Assembly: GCA_045634345.1 (NCBI GenBank)
Contig: JAZRAB010000131.1
Span: 1-5,984 of the forward strand
DNA: 5,984 nt
Direction of reading: 5' to 3'
DNA from: Flemingiibacterium sp045634345
Lineage (GTDB): Bacteria > Bacillota > Clostridia > Oscillospirales > CAG-272
In this document: positions 1 through 4,956 of the stretch, one piece after another
Layout: every line of letters starts with the position of its first letter
How positions within the stretch are numbered: the stretch's first letter is position 1
Translations under genes and position numbers: made by a program
The notes under the pieces: model-generated
The model's database searches: none
What the model was told of the DNA's origin: nothing
The model's input: only the letters and a program-made list of their open reading frames with translations

Positions 1-3
1 AAA

Positions 4-47
4 GCACCGCTTGAGAGCGTCAACGCTCGGAGCGGTGAACTCCCCCT
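4..47 (-). repeat. Partial inverted copy of the GC-rich intergenic repeat found at 4261-4658
   Basis: Read on the + strand, bases 4-34 match the reverse complement of 4308-4278 at about 27 of 31 positions. The match includes an exact 14-mer at 21-34, and after a small indel both copies continue into AACTCCCC. The segment folds on itself: 5-11 pairs with 31-37 (7 bp) and 15-20 pairs with 23-28 (6 bp). Beyond about base 47 the similarity to the other copy is lost. The rest of the GC-rich stretch (53-91) has its own small inverted repeats, 53-58 with 65-70 and 68-73 with 86-91. I infer a related dispersed element cut by the window edge. The alignment was done by eye. Confidence 0.6.
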
Positions 48-91
48 CCCGAGCGGCGAAGCACCGCCGCGAGCATATGCGAAGTCTCGCG

Positions 92-212
92 TTATGTTTT
101 GCACAGGGGGATCGTTAAGGGACGGTGCGATAAAAACATACGAGCATGCGCTCAAAAAAAGGAAGTCGATTTTAAATTATGGTGGGAAGGTTAGATAAAT
201 ATAGACAGCTAC
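92..212. other. Gene-free spacer upstream of the methionine synthase operon
   Basis: Nothing codes here with any conviction. The stretch moves from GC-rich repeat sequence to AT-rich DNA and holds a weak 4-bp hairpin (142-145 with 150-153) followed by seven A. I see no riboswitch core, tRNA or small gene. The reading frame from base 1 stays open to about 197 by chance. It has no ribosome site or start in view, and its first half is repeat sequence. Confidence 0.5.
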
Positions 213-241
213 TTGAATTATTTAAATCTTTGTGGTATAAT
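213..241 (+). promoter_or_regulatory. Sigma-A type promoter of the methionine synthase operon
   Basis: The -35 box is TTGAAT at 213-218 and the -10 box is TATAAT at 236-241, with an ideal 17-bp spacer. A TGn extension (TGG, 233-235) directly precedes the -10 box. Transcription should start near 248, leaving a 5' leader of only about 27 nt before the ATG at 275. That is too short for a SAM or cobalamin riboswitch. The ribosome site AGGGGAT lies at 260-266. Confidence 0.85.
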
Positions 242-274
242 TAGGTGAAATATTGTTTTAGGGGATAATACTCT

Positions 275-916
275 ATGAATATCACCGAACTGTCTTACAA
301 GGATAATACAGTTTATACAAAAACATACAGTCCCCCCGAGATCAATACAAGGGAAATACTTCGTTATGCAGGAGTGCGCACTGACGTGCCCGAGATTGAA
401 GAAGTGCTCACCGACTGTCTTGATGAGATCGGGGGTCAGCTTGTTTATAATGTATGTTACCGCACATTCCCGATTGCGACGGACGGGAAAATGCTTAATC
501 TCGGCTTTTGCAGGGTTGAGTCGGAAGCGCTGGCAAAGAACCTTTCGGGATGCGAGGGGATTCTTCTTTTCGGCGCAACTGTCGGAATCGGACTTGACCG
601 TTTAATAGCTCGTTACAGCAGAGTTTCGCCGTCAAGGGCGCTTATGATTCAGGCAATCGGAGCGGAGCGGATTGAGGCATTGTGTGATGCTTTTGGTAAA
701 GATGTATCTGATTGTCTTTCGGACGATGGGCGCGTAGCCCGTCCGCGATTCAGTCCGGGTTACGGCGATTGGGGACTTGAAATTCAAAAGGATATATTCG
801 CGGTGCTTGACTGCCCGCGGAGGATTGGACTTGCGCTTAATGAAAGTCTTCTTATGTCGCCAACAAAATCGGTTACGGCAATAGTCGGGATTCAGAAATC
901 AACAAATACATATTAA
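275..916 (+). CDS. Free-standing methionine synthase reactivation (activation-domain) protein
   Basis: This 213-aa soluble protein corresponds to the AdoMet-binding activation domain at the C-terminus of full-length MetH. In that family the domain remethylates inactive cob(II)alamin using S-adenosylmethionine and an electron donor. The sequence shows the family's AdoMet-binding R-x-x-P-G-Y motif at Arg158 to Tyr163 (RFSPGY). It also shows a conserved C-terminal patch with Met194, Pro196, Lys198 and Ser199 running into a hydrophobic strand (TAIVGI). The E. coli domain is about 330 residues, so this is a compact version, similar in size to the separate activator TM0269 that serves Thermotoga maritima MetH. 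The start has a ribosome site AGGGGAT 8-9 nt upstream and a strong promoter above it. The gene ends 14 bp before the start of the catalytic metH, so the two are surely co-transcribed. Direct reactivation of that partner is inferred from family and position. Confidence 0.9.
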   Translation: MNITELSYKDNTVYTKTYSPPEINTREILRYAGVRTDVPEIEEVLTDCLDEIGGQLVYNVCYRTFPIATDGKMLNLGFCRVESEALAKNLSGCEGILLFGATVGIGLDRLIARYSRVSPSRALMIQAIGAERIEALCDAFGKDVSDCLSDDGRVARPRFSPGYGDWGLEIQKDIFAVLDCPRRIGLALNESLLMSPTKSVTAIVGIQKSTNTY

Positions 917-917
917 T

Positions 918-924
918 GCGAGGA
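918..924 (+). promoter_or_regulatory. Ribosome binding site that fixes the metH start at 931
   Basis: GCGAGGA lies 6 nt before the ATG at 931. An in-frame ATG at 916 overlaps the upstream stop codon (TAATG) and would add five residues (MRGHK), but no purine-rich site sits at a proper distance before it. The protein also aligns naturally with MetH homologues from 931, so the later start is preferred. Translational coupling through the overlapping ATG cannot be excluded. Confidence 0.7.
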
Positions 925-930
925 CACAAA

Positions 931-3354
931 ATGAAAATTACCGAGTATTTAAAAGACCACATATTATACCTCGACGGCGGTATGGGTACGCTTCTTCAGG
1001 CGCAGGGACTCGTTCCCGGAGAGTTGCCTGAGAGCTGGAATCTGACACATCCGGATATAATCACGTGCATCCACCGTGATTATTACGATGCCGGAAGCAA
1101 TGTGGTAAACACCAACACCTTCGGGGCAAATATTCTAAAGTTTTCTGCGGAGGAGCTTGATGGTATCATTAAAGCCGCGGTCGAAAACGCACGCGCGGCG
1201 GCAGAATCAAGCCGTGGGGCGCAGGAAAAGTGGGTGGCACTTGATATCGGACCGACGGGGCGTATGCTCGCTCCATACGGTGACTTTGATTTTGAGGATG
1301 CGGTTTCGGTCTTTTCAGAGACGGTTAAACTCGGGGTGAAGTACGGCGTTGACCTTATCTTCATCGAAACAATGAACGACAGCTATGAAACCAAGGCGGC
1401 ACTTCTCGCGGCAAAGGAAAACAGCGTTCTTCCGGTGTTTGTCTCAAATGCATACGGTGAGGACGGCAAGCTCATGACGGGCGCGTCCCCGGCGGCCATG
1501 GTCGCAATGCTCGAAGGCATGGGAGCGGATGCGATTGGCGTGAACTGTTCGCTTGGCCCGAAGGCGCTCGGTGGAGTTGTCAGAGAATATCTTAAATATG
1601 CATCTGTACCGGTAATGCTCAAGCCGAATGCGGGACTTCCCAAATCGGTTGACGGCAAGACGGTATATGATATTCTGCCCGATGAATTTGCCAAAGAAGT
1701 AAGCACACTTATTAAAGAGGGCGTGCGTGTCGCCGGCGGATGCTGCGGTACGACACCTGACTATATATCGGCGACGGTTAGGGCATCGGCTGGGCTCTCT
1801 CCCACGGCGATTCAAAAGAAAAACATAACCTGCGTGTCGTCCTACACCCATGCGGTCGTATTCGGTAATTCACCGATACTGATAGGTGAACGTATAAATC
1901 CGACCGGAAAGAAGCGCTTCAAGGAAGCGCTCAAGGCGCACGATATTGACTATATATTAAAAGAGGGTATTGCACAGCAGGAAAAGGGCGTGCATATTCT
2001 TGATGTTAATGTAGGTCTGCCGGAGATCAATGAGGTAGAAATGCTGAAGGAAGCGGTGTGCGAGCTTCAAGCGATAATTGATCTGCCGCTCCAGATTGAC
2101 ACTTCCGACCCTGCCGCTATGGAGACCGCTCTTCGCCGTTACAACGGCAAGGCGATGATAAACTCGGTCAACGGTAAAAAGGAAAGCATGGATGCGGTAT
2201 TCCCACTTGCGAAGAAGTACGGCGGACTTATAGTTGCGCTTACGCTTGATGAGAACGGTATCCCTCAAAAGGCAGAGGACCGCCTTGCCATTGCAAGACG
2301 GATACTTGCCGAGGCGGAGAAGTACGGTATTGATAAAAAGGATATAATTTTCGATCCGCTTGCACTGACGATAAGTGCGGACAATACTGCCGCGCTTGAA
2401 ACGATGCGCGCTGTGGGGCTTATAAAGAGCGAGCTTGGCTGTCATACCTCGCTCGGCGTTTCAAACGTCTCATTCGGTCTGCCGGGGCGCGATATGATAA
2501 ACGGCACGTTCTTTGCGCTGACACTCGGACAGGGGCTGTCCGCGGCTATCATGAATCCGTATTCTGACGAAATGATGAAGGCGTATTACAGCTACCGCGC
2601 ACTTTCGGGACTTGACGAAAACTGTGCTGATTATATCGGTTTTGCTGAGACACTTCCACAGTCGACTGCGTCATCTGCAATTACAGCGCAGAATGCTTCA
2701 CAGCCATCATCCGACGAATATGCCTCCGAGCTTCAAAGAGCGGTTGTCAAGGGACTAAAGGAGCGTGCGGCTGCGCTTACAAAGGAACTTCTCGGTACAG
2801 TCGAGCCGTTACGTATAGTACAGGATGAGATAATCCCTGCACTGAATATTGTAGGTGTCGGATTTGAAAACAAGACCGTCTACCTGCCGCAGCTGCTTAT
2901 GAGCGCAGAGGCTGCAAAGTCGGCGTTCGAGGTTATAAAGGCGAATATGCCCGGGGATAAGACCGGTGGCAAGTGTGGCTTTATAATTGCCACGGTCAAG
3001 GGGGATATTCACGATATCGGAAAGAATATCGTCAAGCTGCTTCTTGAAAATTACGGCTTTGATGTAATTGATCTTGGCAGAGACGTAGCCCCGGAGACGG
3101 TGCTTGAAGAGGTGCTTCGTCTCCATGCACCGCTTGTGGGACTCAGCGCCCTTATGACGACGACAGTCCCTGCGATGGAGGATACTATAAAGCTGCTTCA
3201 TGAGAAAGCACCGTGGTGTAAGGTCGTAGTGGGCGGCGCGGTGCTTAATAAAGAATACGCGGACGCAATCGGTGCGGATAAGTATGCCAAAGATGCTATG
3301 GAAACAGTACGGTATGCCGAGGAGATCCATGCACTTTTGAGGATGAATAAGTAA
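931..3354 (+). CDS. metH: Cobalamin-dependent methionine synthase, catalytic part without reactivation domain
   Basis: This 807-aa cytosolic enzyme (EC 2.1.1.13) makes methionine from homocysteine and 5-methyltetrahydrofolate through methylcobalamin. Residues 1 to about 290 are the zinc homocysteine-binding barrel. It has LDGGMGT near the start, the first zinc cysteine at 206 (VNCS) and the pair Cys271-Cys272 (GGCCGTTP), almost the same numbering as Thermotoga MetH (207, 272, 273). Residues about 311-570 are the pterin-binding barrel, opening with IGERINPTG (318-326). A Ser/Thr/Gln-rich linker (about 575-595) follows, then the cobalamin cap helices (about 597-680). The cobalamin-binding Rossmann domain has the D692-x-H694-x-x-G697 motif, Ser739-x-Leu741 and Gly768-Gly769. 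His694 should be the cobalt ligand. The protein ends right after this domain, whereas E. coli MetH (1227 aa) continues into the activation domain, here encoded by the gene 14 bp upstream. No methylenetetrahydrofolate reductase module is present. Confidence 0.97.
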   Translation: MKITEYLKDHILYLDGGMGTLLQAQGLVPGELPESWNLTHPDIITCIHRDYYDAGSNVVNTNTFGANILKFSAEELDGIIKAAVENARAAAESSRGAQEKWVALDIGPTGRMLAPYGDFDFEDAVSVFSETVKLGVKYGVDLIFIETMNDSYETKAALLAAKENSVLPVFVSNAYGEDGKLMTGASPAAMVAMLEGMGADAIGVNCSLGPKALGGVVREYLKYASVPVMLKPNAGLPKSVDGKTVYDILPDEFAKEVSTLIKEGVRVAGGCCGTTPDYISATVRASAGLSPTAIQKKNITCVSSYTHAVVFGNSPILIGERINPTGKKRFKEALKAHDIDYILKEGIAQQEKGVHILDVNVGLPEINEVEMLKEAVCELQAIIDLPLQIDTSDPAAMETALRRYNGKAMINSVNGKKESMDAVFPLAKKYGGLIVALTLDENGIPQKAEDRLAIARRILAEAEKYGIDKKDIIFDPLALTISADNTAALETMRAVGLIKSELGCHTSLGVSNVSFGLPGRDMINGTFFALTLGQGLSAAIMNPYSDEMMKAYYSYRALSGLDENCADYIGFAETLPQSTASSAITAQNASQPSSDEYASELQRAVVKGLKERAAALTKELLGTVEPLRIVQDEIIPALNIVGVGFENKTVYLPQLLMSAEAAKSAFEVIKANMPGDKTGGKCGFIIATVKGDIHDIGKNIVKLLLENYGFDVIDLGRDVAPETVLEEVLRLHAPLVGLSALMTTTVPAMEDTIKLLHEKAPWCKVVVGGAVLNKEYADAIGADKYAKDAMETVRYAEEIHALLRMNK

Positions 3355-3379
3355 TCTTCTCGGTGGAGAGGCTCTGCTG

Positions 3380-3417
3380 TTTTGTGTACGAAACTCTACT
3401 TTGAGTAGAGCGCAAAA
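3380..3417. other. Hairpin between metH and the sugar isomerase gene
   Basis: The core stem is a perfect 7-bp pairing, CTCTACT at 3394-3400 with AGTAGAG at 3404-3410, closed by a 3-nt loop. An outer stem of about 7 bp with one G-U pair (3380-3386 with 3411-3417) can form around it. The + strand has no T-run after the stem (it continues TAAGGGAC), so this is not a standard intrinsic terminator. It may still mark the end of the metH transcript or protect its 3' end. Confidence 0.45.
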
Positions 3418-3431
3418 TAAGGGACAACCCA

Positions 3432-3460
3432 TTGACTAGCTCTTTAAAATATGGTACAAT
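3432..3460 (+). promoter_or_regulatory. Promoter of the D-lyxose isomerase gene
   Basis: TTGACT at 3432-3437 and TACAAT at 3455-3460 are separated by 17 bp, and TGG (3452-3454) extends the -10 box. A second possible promoter overlaps it: TTTAAA at 3443-3448 and a perfect TATAAT at 3466-3471, also 17 bp apart. Either gives a leader of roughly 40-50 nt. A promoter here also argues against translation starting at the in-frame ATG at 3451, which lies inside it. Confidence 0.8.
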
Positions 3461-3504
3461 TATTCTATAATATGGCGATCGTGAATTGCCAAAATATGAA
3501 TAAT

Positions 3505-3510
3505 GAGGTG
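3505..3510 (+). promoter_or_regulatory. Ribosome binding site that fixes the isomerase start at 3517
   Basis: GAGGTG sits 6 nt before the ATG at 3517. An in-frame ATG at 3451 would add 22 residues unlike the family and falls within the promoter. From 3517 the metal-ligand positions are offset by exactly one from the E. coli enzyme, which supports this start. Confidence 0.8.
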
Positions 3511-3516
3511 AATACT

Positions 3517-4194
3517 ATGAAGCGTTCAACGATAAACAATCTTATTAAAGAGAATATCGCGTTTCTGGATAAGATGAATTTCAAGCTTCCCCCGTTCGCG
3601 TTCTGGACTCCCGAGGAATGGGCAGAGAAAGGCGCCGAATATGATGAGATTCGTGACAACATGCTCGGATGGGATATCACAGATTTCGGAAGCGGAGATT
3701 TTGACAAGGTAGGTCTTTTCCTCTTTACCATCCGCAACGGCAATATTCATAATCCCAAGTATAACAAAACGTATGCCGAGAAGCTTCTCATCGTAAACGA
3801 GAATCAGGTAACTCCGTACCATTTTCACTGGCACAAGGCGGAGGATATTATCAATCGCGGCGGCGGAAATCTTGTTGTAAAGCTCTACAATTCTACCGAG
3901 GACGAGAAATTTGCCGATACTCCCGTTACCGTAAATGTTGACGGTCACGAGTATCAGATCGAGGCAGGCGGAATCGTTATACTTAAGCCGGGCGAGAGTA
4001 TCACGATGCAGCGCGGTCAGTACCACTCCTTCTGGGGTGAGCCTGGCAAGGGAAAGGTGCTTGTCGGTGAGGTTTCAATGGTCAACGATGACAATGCGGA
4101 CAACCGTTTCTACGAGCCTGCGGGACGTTTCCCGACTGTTGATGAGGATGAGCCTGTGCTCTACTACCTCTGCAGCGAGTATCCCAAGGCGTGA
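3517..4194 (+). CDS. D-lyxose ketol-isomerase (cupin family)
   Basis: This 225-aa protein belongs to the D-lyxose isomerase family (EC 5.3.1.15, formerly DUF1498), cytosolic cupin-fold metalloenzymes that interconvert D-lyxose and D-xylulose. Several members also act on D-mannose and D-fructose. The metal site is intact: His102 and His104 in YHFHWHK, Glu109 in AEDIINRGGG, and His170 in GQYHSFWGE. These correspond to His103, His105, Glu110 and His171 of the E. coli O157 enzyme (about 227 aa), so length and spacing are normal. Other family hallmarks are FTIRNG before the metal site and the KLYNST strand after it. The gene has its own promoter and terminator and appears to stand alone. No kinase, transporter or other sugar gene lies beside it in this window, so the natural substrate cannot be read from context. 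Fold and reaction type are secure; the exact sugar preference is inferred from the family. Confidence 0.92.
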   Translation: MKRSTINNLIKENIAFLDKMNFKLPPFAFWTPEEWAEKGAEYDEIRDNMLGWDITDFGSGDFDKVGLFLFTIRNGNIHNPKYNKTYAEKLLIVNENQVTPYHFHWHKAEDIINRGGGNLVVKLYNSTEDEKFADTPVTVNVDGHEYQIEAGGIVILKPGESITMQRGQYHSFWGEPGKGKVLVGEVSMVNDDNADNRFYEPAGRFPTVDEDEPVLYYLCSEYPKA

Positions 4195-4216
4195 ACCAAG
4201 TTACATAATCCATAAG

Positions 4217-4250
4217 AGAGCTGTTCGGCATGAACAGCTCTTTATTTTTT
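4217..4250 (+). terminator. Intrinsic terminator of the D-lyxose isomerase gene
   Basis: A perfect 10-bp stem (AGAGCTGTTC at 4217-4226 with GAACAGCTCT at 4232-4241) with a 5-nt loop is followed by TTATTTTTT. It begins 22 bp after the stop codon. This is a textbook Rho-independent terminator and closes the isomerase gene as a single-gene unit. Confidence 0.95.
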
Positions 4251-4260
4251 GTAAATTTGA

Positions 4261-4658
4261 GTTTGTAGGGGAGTTTGCGCTCCGAGCGTTGGTGCTCCCA
4301 CGCGGTGCACAGCCCCACCTGCCGATATTGCTCGCGGCGGCAATGCCGCCGCGCGGTCGGGGGCGGCGTTGTCTCTCAAGCAGGTCGCAAAGCGACACTG
4401 CAACGAGTTCGCAAGCGAACTCGACGCGCCGATGCAGTCCGCCCCCGACACCCCCACCCGGCTCGGCTGCTCGGCAGCCTGAAATTATAGATATAACCTA
4501 TATTTTAGAAGCCGAGTTAGCCGAGCCAAGGAGGGGAGTGCAGAGGGGGGACCTATGGATCGGCGTTTGAGAGCAGCTGGTTCCCCTCTGCTATACGGCA
4601 GGCGGCGCGGAGCGCCGCTTGGGAGTTGCGATATTCGAAGAAGTACCCCCCTACAAAC
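4261..4658. repeat. Non-coding inverted-repeat element rich in nested hairpins
   Basis: The segment is bounded by perfect 11-bp inverted repeats, GTTTGTAGGGG at 4261-4271 and CCCCTACAAAC at 4648-4658. Inside are many exact inverted repeats: 4333-4341 with 4345-4353 (9 bp), 4356-4366 with 4439-4449 (11 bp), 4384-4388 with 4392-4396, 4404-4412 with 4415-4423 (9 bp), 4460-4468 with 4519-4527 (9 bp), 4465-4470 with 4474-4479, 4540-4548 with 4583-4591 (9 bp) and 4602-4608 with 4612-4618 (7 bp). It is far more GC-rich than its AT-rich flanks. Frames open across it look spurious because they are built from these palindromes. No transposase is present and no clear target-site duplication is visible, so a MITE-like or REP/BIME-like intergenic element is the best description. 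Mobility is not shown. Confidence 0.7.
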
Positions 4659-4780
4659 AATAATTCAACACAGCAGCATAGGGGCATTCGACTGCCGTAC
4701 TACTGCAAATATATTATACAATATACTATACCGCATATTATAGCAGTGCGGGAAACGCATAACAAAATGCGAAAAACATA
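4659..4780. other. AT-rich spacer upstream of the transporter promoter
   Basis: This stretch contains no gene. It is rich in TATA-type sequence and has small inverted repeats: ACTGC at 4702-4706 with GCAGT at 4743-4747, CTATA at 4726-4730 with TATAG at 4739-4743, and CGCAT at 4756-4760 with ATGCG at 4767-4771. The last lies just upstream of the -35 box and could be an operator-like site. The A/T-rich DNA could also act as an UP element. Neither role is demonstrated. Confidence 0.4.
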
Positions 4781-4810
4781 TTGACAAAACTCGCAAAATT
4801 GTGATATAAT
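4781..4810 (+). promoter_or_regulatory. Strong sigma-A promoter of the peptide-binding protein gene
   Basis: A consensus -35 box, TTGACA at 4781-4786, and a consensus -10 box, TATAAT at 4805-4810, are separated by 18 bp. TGA at 4802-4804 provides a TGn-extended -10. Both hexamers are perfect. Transcription should begin near 4817, giving a leader of about 140 nt. Confidence 0.92.
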
Positions 4811-4818
4811 AAACATGC

Positions 4819-4930
4819 GTAATTTTCACTTTGAGATTTTTGGATATTAATTCCAAAAAGCTACGATGAAAATTACAAAATATTTAGTGCGTTTAGTATG
4901 CGGATTTGCGGTTTCGTGGGCTTTACGCAC
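4819..4930 (+). promoter_or_regulatory. Structured 5' leader of the peptide-binding protein mRNA
   Basis: Three exact inverted repeats fill the leader. A 10-bp stem (4819-4828 with 4867-4876) encloses an 8-bp stem (4837-4844 with 4852-4859, 7-nt loop). A third stem of 6 bp (4887-4892 with 4925-4930) closes a larger loop. The third stem is followed by a run of A and then the ribosome site GGAGG (4943-4947), which stays unpaired. There is no T-run, so it is not an obvious attenuator. It matches no riboswitch class I recognise. It may stabilise the mRNA 5' end or bind a regulator. Confidence 0.5.
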
Positions 4931-4956
4931 AAAAAAATTATTGGAGGAATCCTATT

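Noticed and set aside
142..160. GAGC/GCTC hairpin followed by seven A, a possible terminator for a minus-strand gene
   Set aside because: The stem is only 4 bp, and on the minus strand the T-run precedes the hairpin rather than following it.
1..197. Frame 1 open from the window edge to a stop near 195-197, possibly the tail of an upstream gene
   Set aside because: Its first half is GC-rich repeat sequence, it has no visible start, the protein resembles nothing I recognise, and about 64 open codons can arise by chance in such sequence.
4333..4449. Tandem hairpins that might suggest a CRISPR array or an integron attachment site
   Set aside because: There are no regularly spaced direct repeats or spacers and no cas or integrase gene. 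The stems differ in sequence from one another.
3935..4570. 211-codon frame overlapping the 3' end of the isomerase gene
   Set aside because: It overlaps a confident gene in another frame, crosses a strong terminator and ends in the repeat element. Its composition is typical of an out-of-frame shadow.
4555..4743. Short frame with an ATG preceded by G-rich sequence resembling a ribosome site
   Set aside because: The G-rich run is one arm of a 9-bp inverted repeat (4540-4548 with 4583-4591), the frame crosses the end of the repeat element, and the product has no recognisable features.
4811..4956. Riboswitch in the transporter gene leader
   Set aside because: The stems are clear, but no conserved core of a known class could be recognised and there is no terminator-like alternative stem. 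It is listed only as a structured leader.
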